From: JANXSF01 sp031394025 | Lineage (GTDB): Bacteria > Acidobacteriota > Terriglobia > Bryobacterales > Bryobacteraceae | Direction: 5' to 3' | Assembly (NCBI GenBank): GCA_031394025.1 | Contig: JANMWO010000076.1 | Coordinates: forward strand, 1-28,685 | Length of the DNA: 28,685 nucleotides | In this document: piece after piece, positions 1-8,991 of the stretch | Position numbering within the stretch: position 1 is the stretch's first letter | Layout: every line of letters starts with the position of its first letter | Notes under the pieces: model-generated | Seen by the model: the letters and a program-made list of their open reading frames with translations, nothing else | Database searches by the model: none | Told to the model about the DNA's origin: nothing | Translations under genes and position numbers: made by a program

Positions 1-840
1 GACCTTTGTTCAATAGCCAAACCGGACATTGGAGTAGTTACTAACGTGGGTTTTGCACATGTGGAAAACTTTGTGGGAATCTCTGGCATCGCCGCAGCCA
101 AGCGGGAATTGATTGAGTCGCTACCTGTAAGTGGAGTTGCCGTGTTGAATGCCGACGACCCTTGGGTAAGTAGGTTTGGCTACAGTCATACTGGCCGTAC
201 TATTACTTACGGCATTTCTAACCCTGCCGACGTTCGAGCCGAGGATGTTGTTCTGGCTGAGGATGGCGTCCAGTTTCGAGTTGGCGAGGTTTCGTTCCAA
301 ACAAAGGTAACCGGACGCCATTCCGTTTTGAATATCCTGGCGGGAATTGCAGTAGCTGAGTTATTAGGCACATCGCGTGAAAAGTTGAAAGATGTAATTG
401 CCAGCCTGGCACCTGGAAAGATGCGCGGCGATCGGGTCTCACACAATGGAATTGAGATTATCAACGATTCCTACAACGCCAATCCAGAAGCCATGCGGGC
501 CATGTTAGATGTGCTGGCAGCCAGACCGGAAAGTCGGAAAATTGCCATATTGGGTGAGATGAAAGAGCTGGGCCAATGGTCAGCGGATTTGCATCGTGAG
601 GTTGGCGCATATGCTGCCCAACTAGGTATAGATATGCTCATCGGCGTTTGTGGTGCTGCTCGATTCCTGGTGGAAGAATCCATTCATCGCGGCATGAGCA
701 AGAACGTCGCACTTTTCTTTGATAGTCCTGAACAAGCTGGAGACAGGTTGAAAGAGTTAGCTCAGTCTGGTGATGTGATCTTATTCAAAGGGTCACGGGG
801 AACACGCGTTGAATTAGCAATGGAAAGGTTTTTGTCGTAA
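1..840 (+). CDS. murF: UDP-N-acetylmuramoyl-tripeptide--D-alanyl-D-alanine ligase, C-terminal part (5' end outside window)
   Basis: Last cytoplasmic Mur ligase: it joins D-Ala-D-Ala to UDP-MurNAc-tripeptide using ATP. The frame is open from base 1, before the first possible start at 46, and its residues (KPDIGVVTNVGFAHVENF) already match the MurF core, so this is a gene cut by the window edge and not a gene starting at 46. About 279 residues are present; the P-loop is lost to the left. Visible family motifs are NADDPW, GRHSVLNILAG, the INDSYNANPEAM block of the C-terminal ligase domain, ILGEMKELG and the terminal FKGSRGTRVE. Its stop TAA shares one base with the mraY ATG (TAATG), which indicates translational coupling in the dcw operon. 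Identification is secure. Confidence 0.95.
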   Translation, partial: DLCSIAKPDIGVVTNVGFAHVENFVGISGIAAAKRELIESLPVSGVAVLNADDPWVSRFGYSHTGRTITYGISNPADVRAEDVVLAEDGVQFRVGEVSFQTKVTGRHSVLNILAGIAVAELLGTSREKLKDVIASLAPGKMRGDRVSHNGIEIINDSYNANPEAMRAMLDVLAARPESRKIAILGEMKELGQWSADLHREVGAYAAQLGIDMLIGVCGAARFLVEESIHRGMSKNVALFFDSPEQAGDRLKELAQSGDVILFKGSRGTRVELAMERFLS

Positions 841-1973
841 TGTTCTATTGGTTACTTTACGAACAGTTATATCGGTACTTCACGCCGTTGCGGCTATTCA
901 GCTACGTGACGTTTCGCACGGCGTTTGCCAGTTTGACAGCGCTGTTTCTTTCCGTGATATTTGGACCCTGGATGATTCGCAAATTGCGCGAGTTTCAAAT
1001 TGGCCAACACATTCGGGAAGAAGGTCCAAAATCGCACCAGAAGAAAGCAGGTACGCCTACTATGGGCGGAGTGCTGATCATTTCCTCCATCACAATTTCA
1101 ACGCTTTTATGGGCAAATTTGACCAATGCGTATGTTTGGGTGGCGCTATTTGGCTTAGTCGCATTTGGGGCAATCGGATTTTTGGACGATTACACAAAAG
1201 TCCGCAAGAGCCAAAATCTTGGACTAACTGCCAAGCGCAAAATCATGCTGCAGTTACTGGTGGGTTCCATGGTGGGCGGCATGCTCTTGATCCTACGCGC
1301 CAGAGGGTTGTATGACACATCCATCAACATCCCGTTTTTCAAACAATTCAAACCGAACTTGTTAATTGAATCGTTCCTGCAAAGCCCCTGGACCTATCCG
1401 CTGGCGTTCGTCATTTTTTTTGCCTTCGTGCTGTTTGTGCAAGTGGGCGCATCGAACGCTGTGAATGTGACGGACGGTTTAGATGGGTTAGCGATCGGGT
1501 TGATGATCATCGCCGCTGGTGCCATGACCATGCTATGTTACGTCAGCGGACAAAGAACTTTCGCCACTTACTTGGATTTAGCGCGCTTGCCAGGGGCCAG
1601 TGAGTTAACCGTATTTTGCGGTGCCATGACTGGCGCTTCCTTGGGATTTCTTTGGTACAACGCACATCCGGCTGAAGTATTTATGGGTGATGTAGGGTCC
1701 TTAGCATTGGGCGGTGCATTGGGAGTAGTAGCGGTTCTGATCAAGCAGGAGATCCTTTTGGTGTTTGTGGGTGGCGTGTATGTGATTGAAGCGCTCTCCG
1801 TAATCATTCAAGTCGGCAGTTTCAAAATGCGTGGCAAACGGGTGTTTAAAATGGCTCCCTTGCACCATCACTTTGAAGCATTGGGCTGGCCTGAATCGAA
1901 GATTATTATCCGGTTTTGGATTTTGGGTTTGGTAATGGCATTGTTCGCACTGACCACTTTGAAGTTACGGTAA
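840..1973 (+). CDS. mraY: Phospho-N-acetylmuramoyl-pentapeptide-transferase (lipid I synthase)
   Basis: Integral membrane enzyme that transfers phospho-MurNAc-pentapeptide from UDP to undecaprenyl phosphate, making lipid I on the inner face of the cytoplasmic membrane. The 377-residue length fits the family (about 360). Hallmarks: KKAGTPTMGG near residues 68-77, the Mg-binding FLDDYTK with D116/D117, NVTDGLDGLAIG at 209-220, MGDVGSLALGG at 282-292 and the HHHFEALGW loop at 342-350. About ten hydrophobic segments separate these loops. The start ATG at 840 overlaps the murF stop by one base. murD begins on the base after its stop, so the three genes are surely co-translated. Nothing is anomalous. 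Confidence 0.97.
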   Translation: MFYWLLYEQLYRYFTPLRLFSYVTFRTAFASLTALFLSVIFGPWMIRKLREFQIGQHIREEGPKSHQKKAGTPTMGGVLIISSITISTLLWANLTNAYVWVALFGLVAFGAIGFLDDYTKVRKSQNLGLTAKRKIMLQLLVGSMVGGMLLILRARGLYDTSINIPFFKQFKPNLLIESFLQSPWTYPLAFVIFFAFVLFVQVGASNAVNVTDGLDGLAIGLMIIAAGAMTMLCYVSGQRTFATYLDLARLPGASELTVFCGAMTGASLGFLWYNAHPAEVFMGDVGSLALGGALGVVAVLIKQEILLVFVGGVYVIEALSVIIQVGSFKMRGKRVFKMAPLHHHFEALGWPESKIIIRFWILGLVMALFALTTLKLR

Positions 1974-3296
1974 ATGGGGAAAGATACGGAATTCCAAGGC
2001 AAACGCGTTTTAGTAGTCGGGCTGGGCAAATCAGGCCTGGCTGCGGCGGAATTCCTGCGCGCCCGCGGAGCCAAGGTGACGTTGGGTGACGAAAAGCCAA
2101 TTGCAGTACCGCCCACCGGATTTGAATTCACATTGCTGGGCCCGCAGACCAAACCGGATTTTGACTTTCTCGTCCAGTCACCCGGTGTGCCTTTGGAAAA
2201 GCCATACTTCGAAAAAGCCAGACAGGCAGGCGTGAAAGTAACTGGGGAAGTGGAACTGGCTGCACCTTTCTTGCGCGGACCGGTGATTGGTATCACTGGT
2301 GCCAATGGTAAAACTACCACCACAACTTGGACCGCACTGATGATGGCGGCAGGTGGAGTGGCGTGCCAAACAGGCGGAAACATTGGTCGTCCAGTAACAG
2401 ACATGGTGGCAACATCGCGTGAGGATCAGTGGAACATACTGGAATTGTCCAGCTTCCAACTGGAGACCATTGAAACATTTTCTGCGAAAATTGCGATGGT
2501 GCTGAATATCACAGCAAACCACCTGGATCGGCATCATACAATGGACGCTTATGTTGCGGCCAAGGCGCGCTTACTGGAAACTCAAAAGCGTGGCAGTGTC
2601 GCGGTGCTCAACGCGGACGATTCAGTTACAGCAAAGCTTGCAGCCAAAGTGCGGGGCGAAATTGTCTGGTTCAGCAGCACTAACAAACTGGATCAGGGAT
2701 ATTGCATTGATGGCGAATGGATCATTCTGGATGGGCAACGTTTAATGCCCCTCGAAAGCTTGGGAGTTCCTGGACGCCACAACGTAGAAAACTGCATGGC
2801 AGCGGCGGCGGCGTCACTTCTGGCAGGTGCATCTCGCGATGGAGTTTGCCGGGCTGCCAAGGACTTTCATGGCGTGGAACATCGGATTGAATTTGTTCGC
2901 GAGCGACGCGGCGTGCGCTACTACAATGATTCAAAATCAACCACTGCAGAAGCTACTGAAACTGCTGCTGGTGCCTTTCAAAGCGGCCTTTGGTTGATTC
3001 TGGGTGGATCGGATAAAGGCTTACAGTACGGACATCTTTCTGCCGTGTTACGACCCAAAGTAAAAGGGGTGCTGTTAATTGGTAAGATAGCCCAATTGCT
3101 AGCTAGCCAACTAGGTTCAGAACTACCGATTACAATTTGTGGAACCATGGCTGCGGCAGTGGAACATGCCGCGTCCAAAGCCTCCCCAGGCGACGTGGTT
3201 TTGCTATCACCAGGAACTGCCAGTTACGACCAGTTCGCCAATTATGAGGAGCGCGGAAGAGCCTTCAAGGAAATCGTCAACGCTTTAGAAAAGTAA
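1974..3296 (+). CDS. murD: UDP-N-acetylmuramoyl-L-alanine--D-glutamate ligase
   Basis: Cytoplasmic Mur ligase adding D-glutamate to UDP-MurNAc-L-Ala. The 440 residues comprise an N-terminal Rossmann-like UDP-binding domain (VLVVGLGKSGLAAAEFL, residues 12-28; VQSPGVP near 67), a central ATPase domain with the P-loop GITGANGKTTT (106-116) and ELSSFQLE, and a C-terminal domain with GRHNVENCMAA, YYNDSKSTTAEAT and LLSPGTASYDQFANYEERG, the last being typical of MurD. The ATG directly follows the mraY TAA with no spacer. The next gene, ftsW, starts six bases after the stop. Pathway order in the cell differs from gene order, as usual in dcw clusters. Confidence 0.97.
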   Translation: MGKDTEFQGKRVLVVGLGKSGLAAAEFLRARGAKVTLGDEKPIAVPPTGFEFTLLGPQTKPDFDFLVQSPGVPLEKPYFEKARQAGVKVTGEVELAAPFLRGPVIGITGANGKTTTTTWTALMMAAGGVACQTGGNIGRPVTDMVATSREDQWNILELSSFQLETIETFSAKIAMVLNITANHLDRHHTMDAYVAAKARLLETQKRGSVAVLNADDSVTAKLAAKVRGEIVWFSSTNKLDQGYCIDGEWIILDGQRLMPLESLGVPGRHNVENCMAAAAASLLAGASRDGVCRAAKDFHGVEHRIEFVRERRGVRYYNDSKSTTAEATETAAGAFQSGLWLILGGSDKGLQYGHLSAVLRPKVKGVLLIGKIAQLLASQLGSELPITICGTMAAAVEHAASKASPGDVVLLSPGTASYDQFANYEERGRAFKEIVNALEK

Positions 3297-3302
3297 CCTG
3301 CC

Positions 3303-4445
3303 ATGACCCACAGACATACAGATCGAGTTTTGTTCTACACCATTCTCTCCATGGTATTTTTCGGTGTGATTATGGTCTTCAGTTCCTCCAGCGCGGTGGC
3401 TGAGACCAGATATCGCTTGGAGATGACTCACTTTTTGAAACAGCAACTATGGTGGTTGCTTGTTTCCATCCCGGTATTAATGATCTTCAAGCGCATCGAC
3501 TTCCGCAAACTGGAAACTCCGCAATGGGCCTTTGGCACGTTGGGACTGGCCGTGATGTTGCAAGTGATGGCTTGCATTTTCGATAGGAACACCCATCGTT
3601 GGGTGAAACTTGGCGGGTTCCACTTACAGCCTTCGGAACTAGCCAAGCCCGCCTTAATTCTCTTTTTGGCTTACTTTGTAAGTAGAAGAAGTGGAACCAT
3701 CAATAACCCCAGATATTCCATTGCCCCAGCGGCGTTAGTGATGGGCTTACTCTTCTTTTCTATCGGCCTGGGCGATCTTGGAACAGCCATCGTCCTTGCC
3801 GTAACTGCGGGAGTTCTATTCTTCGTAGCTGGCTTAAGCTGGCGAGTGGTGGCCTTGGCTGGAGGGTTATTCCTGCTTGCTGGCACCGCGTTCGTCGCAT
3901 CAAAAGGATACCGTGTAGGGCGCGTAGTTGGATTTTTGGACCCCGAATTTGTGGTGCTTGACCGCATGGATCCTAACGGCCACATCAAGAATTATATGAG
4001 GCAGGCATCCACATCTGGCGACTATGGGTATCAAGCCAGGCAAGCGAAACTCGCCGTTGGATCAGGCGGAGTGTTGGGGTTGGGGTTGATGCAAAGTCAT
4101 CAAAAACTTTCGTTCCTTCCTGAAGCTCAAACCGATTGTATCTTCGCGATTGTTGGGGAAGAACTGGGCCTATGGGGAACTACGGGAGTTCTTTTAGGCT
4201 TCCTGGTAATTCTATGGCGAGGGACACGTCTGTTCTTTGTCGCGCCAGATGACTTTGGTCGCTACCTTGCCTTGGGAGTAACTGTAAGTATCATTGTGCA
4301 GGCGTTCGTCAACATGACCATGGTGTTGGATTTGATTCCCACCAAAGGTATTCCGTTACCAATGATCAGTTACGGTGGCAGTTCCTTGTTGAGCACTCTG
4401 GCATCGTTAGGAATGTTATTGAGTGTAAGTGAACAATCGGAATGA
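3303..4445 (+). CDS. ftsW: Septal peptidoglycan glycosyltransferase of the SEDS family
   Basis: Polytopic SEDS protein that polymerises lipid II at the division septum together with a cognate class B PBP. It has 380 residues with about ten hydrophobic stretches. Family marks are FSSSSAVAE after the first membrane helix, HRWVKLGGFHLQPSELAK near residue 100, GDLGTAIV, the large extracytoplasmic loop with LSFLPEAQTDCIFAIVGEELG (containing the conserved catalytic-loop Asp of SEDS enzymes), and GIPLPMISYGGSS near the C-terminus. Its position between murD and murG argues for FtsW and not RodA. Start ATG at 3303; no good Shine-Dalgarno is seen, so coupling to murD is likely. Its stop overlaps the murG start (ATGA). 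Confidence 0.95.
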   Translation: MTHRHTDRVLFYTILSMVFFGVIMVFSSSSAVAETRYRLEMTHFLKQQLWWLLVSIPVLMIFKRIDFRKLETPQWAFGTLGLAVMLQVMACIFDRNTHRWVKLGGFHLQPSELAKPALILFLAYFVSRRSGTINNPRYSIAPAALVMGLLFFSIGLGDLGTAIVLAVTAGVLFFVAGLSWRVVALAGGLFLLAGTAFVASKGYRVGRVVGFLDPEFVVLDRMDPNGHIKNYMRQASTSGDYGYQARQAKLAVGSGGVLGLGLMQSHQKLSFLPEAQTDCIFAIVGEELGLWGTTGVLLGFLVILWRGTRLFFVAPDDFGRYLALGVTVSIIVQAFVNMTMVLDLIPTKGIPLPMISYGGSSLLSTLASLGMLLSVSEQSE

Positions 4446-5521
4446 CAGCACGAACTTTTGTCATGGCGGGTGGTGGCACGGGCGGGCATGTGATCCCTGC
4501 TTTGGCAGTTGCCGAAGAATTGAAACGCCGTGGCCACAAGGCAATCTTCATTGGCACAAGAAAGGGACTGGAATCCAAGTTAGTGCCAGAAGCAGGGTTT
4601 CGGCTGGATTGGATTGATATTGAAGGCATCAAGGGTTTAGGGTTGGGCGCGGTGTGGCGCGTCGGAATCAAAATGCCCCAAGCTCTGCAGACAACCAGGA
4701 AACTTTTGCGTCGCGAAGAAGTGGCCGCAGTGTTCAGCATGGGCGGCTTTGTGGCTGGGCCCACAGTGTTGGCCGCCGCCACGTTGGGCGTGCCTGTGGT
4801 GGTGATGGAACCCAACGCAATGCCTGGGCTCACCAATCGCCGAATGGCAGGCATGGCTTATCGTGCACTGGTTGTATTTGAAGAAGCTGGAAAATTCTTT
4901 CGCAAGGGGAAGTGGGAAGTTTGCGGATTACCCGTGCGCGAGGAATTTTTCCACCTCACCCCGAAACCCTTTGGCAATCCTTTCACGGTATTAGTAAGCG
5001 GGGGCAGTCGCGGCTCACGTACTTTGAACAACGCTGCGCGTGTTGCCTGGCGGCTTGCGCAAGAAGCAGGCATGGCCGTGCGTTGGATTCATCAATGCGG
5101 TGTGGACATGTTTGCGGAACTGGCTGAAGAGTTTCGCCAAGGAAACTATAACGGCAAAGTCACGGCATTTGTAGATAACATGCCTGAAGCTTTTGCAGAA
5201 TCGGATGTGATCATTTGTCGCAGCGGCGCAGGTGCTGTAAGCGAGTTGGCGGCGGCAGGAAAGGCATCGGTGCTGGTTCCCTTCCCTTTTGCTGCCGATC
5301 AACATCAATTGAGAAATGCTGAGGCCATGCAACGAGCGGGGGCGTCACGATTGGTGCTGGATCAGGAAATGGATGGTGCGCGGATGCTGGCGGAAATCAA
5401 ATCGCTAGGTGCAGATGCTGGAGCCTTAATAGCGATGGGTGACGCGGCACGCCGCCTGGCAAGACCCGATGCGTTAAAACGGGCTTGCGATGTGCTGGAG
5501 AATGCCGCCGCAAATGCTTGA
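4442..5521 (+). CDS. murG: Undecaprenyldiphospho-muramoylpentapeptide beta-N-acetylglucosaminyltransferase
   Basis: Peripheral membrane GT28 enzyme that adds GlcNAc to lipid I, giving lipid II. The 359 residues form two Rossmann-like domains. The N-terminal GGGTGGHVIPALAVAEEL (residues 10-27) is the lipid-phosphate-binding glycine loop. SMGGFVAGPTVLAA and EPNAMPGLTNR follow. The C-terminal UDP-GlcNAc domain has VSGGSRGSRTLN and RSGAGAVSELAAAGK with FPFAADQHQLRNA. The ATG lies in the ftsW stop (ATGA overlap). A 36-nt spacer separates it from murC, one of the few real gaps in the operon. Confidence 0.97.
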   Translation: MTARTFVMAGGGTGGHVIPALAVAEELKRRGHKAIFIGTRKGLESKLVPEAGFRLDWIDIEGIKGLGLGAVWRVGIKMPQALQTTRKLLRREEVAAVFSMGGFVAGPTVLAAATLGVPVVVMEPNAMPGLTNRRMAGMAYRALVVFEEAGKFFRKGKWEVCGLPVREEFFHLTPKPFGNPFTVLVSGGSRGSRTLNNAARVAWRLAQEAGMAVRWIHQCGVDMFAELAEEFRQGNYNGKVTAFVDNMPEAFAESDVIICRSGAGAVSELAAAGKASVLVPFPFAADQHQLRNAEAMQRAGASRLVLDQEMDGARMLAEIKSLGADAGALIAMGDAARRLARPDALKRACDVLENAAANA

Positions 5522-5557
5522 CAGGAAAAGGCAAACCCGAAACAATAATAGCTTGTA

Positions 5558-6949
5558 ATGTTTTTTAAACCACAACACCTGCATTTCACTGGAATCGGCG
5601 GCATCGGCATGAGCGGCATCGCCGAGGTGTTGCTTACGTTGGGCTACCAGGTATCAGGCTCTGACTCGAAACTGTCACCCACCACGGAACGGCTGGCAAA
5701 GTTAGGCGCAATTATCTATGAAGGGCATCAGGCGAGTAACATCGGCCAGGCGAAAGTATTAGTGGTCACTTCCGCCGTGGATGAAAACAACGCTGAAGTG
5801 CGAGAGGCCCGCAGGCAGGGCATTCCAGTGATTCCGCGTGGGGAACTGTTGGCTGAATTGATGCGCTTGAAGTTCGGTATTGCCGTTGCTGGCAGTCATG
5901 GAAAAACCAGTACAACGTCAATGGTAGCGGCGATTTTGGCCCATGCCGGATTGGATCCCACCGTGGTGGTCGGCGGTAAAGTGGCATCCCTTGGTGGAGC
6001 CAATGCCCGTCTGGGCAAGAGCGATTTTCTGGTTGTGGAATCCGATGAAAGCGACGGTTCTTTTTTGAAGCTGGCGCCCATTGTGGCCATTGTCACCAAT
6101 ATAGATAAAGAGCACATGGATCACTATTCTTCCATTGAAGAGATCCGCCAAGCCTTCCTCGATTTCGTGAATAAAGTGCCATTTTACGGCGCGGCCATCC
6201 TGTGCCTTGACAACGAAAACATTCAGCAAATACTGCCCAGTATAAGACGGCGGACCATTACTTACGGATTTAGTTCGCAAGCCGATTTAAGTATTGTGGA
6301 AACCAACTGCCTTCCCTTTCGCAGTGAATTTCACTTACGTTTCAAAGAGACGGACCTGGGGAAATTTGAGATTCGTGCAGCAGGCAGGCATAACGTTTGG
6401 AACGCTACGGCTGCCGTTGCGGTTGCTCTGGAATTGGAAGTTCCCCTGGAAACAATTCGAGCTGGCTTGGCCACTTACGCTGGCGTGGATCGACGATTCC
6501 AGTTACGCGGGGAAGCGGCTGGCGTGAAAGTCATTGACGATTACGGGCATCATCCAACGGAAATTCGCGCCACCTTGGGCGCAGCCAAACTTTGCCAATT
6601 CCGCAAGGTGCATGTGTTGTTTCAACCTCATCGATATACAAGAACGGCAGCATTGATGGATGATTTTGCACGCAGCTTTCATCAAGCAGATTCGGTGATG
6701 GTACTGGATATTTACGCCGCTTCAGAACAACCGATTGAAGGAATATCCGCGGAAACATTGGTGGAAAAGATTCGTGCGTTTGGCCATCGCGGAGTTTCCT
6801 ATGTCGGCAATATCGACCAGGCGGCAAAAGCCGCAGCGAAGATTGCCGAGCCCGGCGATGCAGTGATTACACTTGGCGCGGGAAGTATTTGGCAGGCCGG
6901 GGACAAGGTTCTATCGCTGTTAAAGGGAGAAGAAGCTCATGGGCGTTAA
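5558..6949 (+). CDS. murC: UDP-N-acetylmuramate--L-alanine ligase
   Basis: First amino-acid-adding Mur ligase: ATP-dependent addition of L-Ala to UDP-MurNAc. The 463 residues start with the UDP-binding loop HFTGIGGIGMSGIAEVLL (residues 9-26). The P-loop AGSHGKTSTTSMV is at about 111-123, followed by ESDESDGSFLKL, VTNIDKEHMDHY and the MurC-specific IDDYGHHPTEIRATL in the C-terminal half. The ATG at 5558 gives a normal MurC N-terminus. Its 3' end overlaps the ftsQ start by 11 nt in another frame. In many bacteria murB and/or ddl lie between murC and ftsQ; here they are absent. Confidence 0.97.
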   Translation: MFFKPQHLHFTGIGGIGMSGIAEVLLTLGYQVSGSDSKLSPTTERLAKLGAIIYEGHQASNIGQAKVLVVTSAVDENNAEVREARRQGIPVIPRGELLAELMRLKFGIAVAGSHGKTSTTSMVAAILAHAGLDPTVVVGGKVASLGGANARLGKSDFLVVESDESDGSFLKLAPIVAIVTNIDKEHMDHYSSIEEIRQAFLDFVNKVPFYGAAILCLDNENIQQILPSIRRRTITYGFSSQADLSIVETNCLPFRSEFHLRFKETDLGKFEIRAAGRHNVWNATAAVAVALELEVPLETIRAGLATYAGVDRRFQLRGEAAGVKVIDDYGHHPTEIRATLGAAKLCQFRKVHVLFQPHRYTRTAALMDDFARSFHQADSVMVLDIYAASEQPIEGISAETLVEKIRAFGHRGVSYVGNIDQAAKAAAKIAEPGDAVITLGAGSIWQAGDKVLSLLKGEEAHGR

Positions 6950-7790
6950 GGTGATTGCAGCTCCGGTGGAACAGTGGCGCTATGCCGCCCTCATCATGGG
7001 TTGGACGTTGGCAATTTGTCTATTTCTGTTACTGGGACATTGGACCTGGAGCGAAGTAAATCACTTTCTGACTCAAGATAGTCGCTTTCTTTTGAGCGTA
7101 CCCGAACCGGGTGAAGAATCGAAAGGAATCCTGATGGGTGGGGTGAAGCATTCCAGCCGATCGGCCATTGCCGGAATTTTTTCAGACGATTATGGTCGCA
7201 GCATCTACAACATTCCCATTGCGGAAAGACGACGCCGTTTGTTGGCAGTCAATTGGATTAAGGAAGCTAAAGTGGCCCGTGTTTGGCCCAATCAACTTCG
7301 TGTGGAAGTGACCGAAAGAGCGCCTGTAGCCTTTCTGCAAGTGCCCGCGAACAGCGAGGAAAAAGAGCATCCGGCGATGATTGATGCTGAAGGAAATATT
7401 CTGGAACAGGAGAAGGCTGAAAATTTCACGCTGCCTGTAATTACCGGAATCACCAGCAAACATAAACGGGAAGATCGGGAATTGCGTGTGCATCGTCTTT
7501 TGAAATTAATGGAAGAAGCTGGCGACGTGGGATCGCGAATTTCTGAAGTGGATGTAGAGGATCCGGATAATCTGAAGATCATGTTACAAATGCATGATCG
7601 GGCAGTGACATTGATTCTGGGAGACCGCCATTTCAAGCAGCGCCTGAACAAATTTTTCCCATATTTTGAGGATGTAAACCGCAAGGCGCCCGACGCGTCG
7701 GCTTTCGATTTGCGATTGGAAGATCGCATTACGGCCGTACGAGTAGTATCATCAGTACAAAAGAAATCGGAGGATACTGGTGGCCATTAA
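6939..7790 (+). CDS. ftsQ: Cell division protein FtsQ/DivIB
   Basis: Bitopic divisome protein that recruits and regulates the septal synthase. The 283 residues contain a short cytoplasmic N-terminus, one transmembrane helix at about residues 16-36 (ALIMGWTLAICLFLLLG) and a periplasmic POTRA-like region (NIPIAERRRRLLAVNWIKEA then VARVWPNQLRVEVTERAP, typical of FtsQ). A beta domain follows with MIDAEGNILEQ and the C-terminal LILGDRHFKQRL. The start lies inside murC (11-nt overlap) and the end inside ftsA (11-nt overlap). FtsQ sequences diverge widely, so position and the POTRA pattern carry the call. Confidence 0.9.
   Translation: MGVKVIAAPVEQWRYAALIMGWTLAICLFLLLGHWTWSEVNHFLTQDSRFLLSVPEPGEESKGILMGGVKHSSRSAIAGIFSDDYGRSIYNIPIAERRRRLLAVNWIKEAKVARVWPNQLRVEVTERAPVAFLQVPANSEEKEHPAMIDAEGNILEQEKAENFTLPVITGITSKHKREDRELRVHRLLKLMEEAGDVGSRISEVDVEDPDNLKIMLQMHDRAVTLILGDRHFKQRLNKFFPYFEDVNRKAPDASAFDLRLEDRITAVRVVSSVQKKSEDTGGH
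7769..7773 (+). promoter_or_regulatory. Shine-Dalgarno site deciding the ftsA GTG start
   Basis: A perfect GGAGG lies inside the end of ftsQ, six bases before the GTG at 7780. It supports that non-ATG start and independent ribosome loading on ftsA within the operon. Confidence 0.7.
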
Positions 7791-8979
7791 AGCCCGTCTG
7801 GCTGTTGGTTTGGACGCTGGCAGCTCAAAAACTCGTTGCGTTGTATGCGTAGTGGAAGACTCGCGGATTCGTTTTCTGGGTGCGGGTGAAGTGCCTTCGC
7901 GCGGCTGGGTAAAGAGTCGGGTGAAGGATCAACCGCTGATGAGCGAATCCATTCGTCTGGCGGCTCGCGAAGCAGAACGCAATGCCCAGGTGAGTCTGGA
8001 AGCGGTTGTGGTGGGCATGGGTGGCACTGCTATTTCTGGTTCCAACGCCATGGGTCGCTATGAGTTTGGACGTCCGCGGGAAGTGGAACAGTCTGACATG
8101 GGATACGCCGTGGAGCTTGCCTGCCGTGTTCAATTGGAAAATGATCGAACGCTGCTGCAAGTTTTTCCGCAGGATTTTACCGTGGATGGGCGGGCTGGAT
8201 TTCGTAATCCTAAGGGCATGAAATGTTCCCGTCTGGAATCCAACGTCCACGTTGTAACCACTTCGGCATACGATCATCAAAGCCTGGTTTCAGCAGTTCA
8301 TCAAGCACATTTGGCGGTTGAGGAAACGGTGTATGAAGCCATGGCTTCGGCCTACGCTTCCATCTTGCCTGAGGATCGCAGCAAGGGTGTGGCACTGATT
8401 GATATTGGTGCCGATTCCACCGACATGGTTATCTATGATGGCGAGGCGATGGTGCAAGCGTCGAGCTTGCCGGTGAGCGCAGACCACTTCACGCGCGACG
8501 TTGCTTACGGGTTCGCCATCGGTTACGAAGAAGCATTAAAACTGAAAGAAGAGTATGGATGCGCCATTTTAGGATTGACTGCGGACAATACGCTAATTGA
8601 GATTCCTTCGGCAGCGGGGCGGCCTCAGCGGGAAGCAACGCGTAGGCAATTGAACGAGATTTTGGAAGCCCGCGCTGAAGAAATGTTCCTGTATATTCGC
8701 AAGGAAATTGAACAGGCAGGAATGGAGCGGTCGCTGATGGAAGGCGTCATTTTGTCTGGTGGCGGGGCCATGCTCAACGGGATGTGCGACATGGCTGAAC
8801 GGGTTTTGAATTGCCCGGCACACAATGGCTTGGCAATAGGAATTCAGGATTGGCCGGAAGAGTTAGATGTCCCGGCATGGACCACGGCAGCGGGACTGGC
8901 AATGTATTCCGGTCGATTGAAGCAACATAAAGATCAGCGCCGGAAGTCACCGGGGCTACTAAGTTTAGTGATGCGTTAA
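7780..8979 (+). CDS. ftsA: Cell division protein FtsA (actin-like membrane tether of FtsZ)
   Basis: Actin-family ATPase that anchors the FtsZ ring to the membrane and recruits later divisome proteins. The 399 residues show the actin/HSP70-type phosphate loops: VGLDAGSSKTRCVV near residue 9, the second one LIDIGADSTDMVIY in the middle, and the adenosine loop GVILSGGGAMLNGM near 320. The FtsA-specific 1C region lies between the first two. The C-terminus is SPGLLSLVMR, a short hydrophobic stretch that may act as the membrane-targeting helix; it is shorter than in many FtsA proteins. The GTG start is chosen from the GGAGG six bases upstream. Order ftsQ-ftsA-ftsZ is canonical. Confidence 0.95.
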   Translation: MAIKARLAVGLDAGSSKTRCVVCVVEDSRIRFLGAGEVPSRGWVKSRVKDQPLMSESIRLAAREAERNAQVSLEAVVVGMGGTAISGSNAMGRYEFGRPREVEQSDMGYAVELACRVQLENDRTLLQVFPQDFTVDGRAGFRNPKGMKCSRLESNVHVVTTSAYDHQSLVSAVHQAHLAVEETVYEAMASAYASILPEDRSKGVALIDIGADSTDMVIYDGEAMVQASSLPVSADHFTRDVAYGFAIGYEEALKLKEEYGCAILGLTADNTLIEIPSAAGRPQREATRRQLNEILEARAEEMFLYIRKEIEQAGMERSLMEGVILSGGGAMLNGMCDMAERVLNCPAHNGLAIGIQDWPEELDVPAWTTAAGLAMYSGRLKQHKDQRRKSPGLLSLVMR

Positions 8980-8980
8980 T

Positions 8981-8986
8981 AAGGAG
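8981..8986 (+). promoter_or_regulatory. Ribosome binding site of ftsZ
   Basis: AAGGAG, five bases before the ftsZ ATG and just after the ftsA stop. It is the strongest ribosome binding site in the operon, in keeping with the high FtsZ level cells need. Confidence 0.7.
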
Positions 8987-8991
8987 CACCC

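Noticed and set aside
1868..2404. 178-residue minus-strand frame opposite mraY and murD
   Set aside because: It lies wholly over well-supported murD/mraY coding sequence, is low in recognisable motifs and lacks a ribosome binding site.
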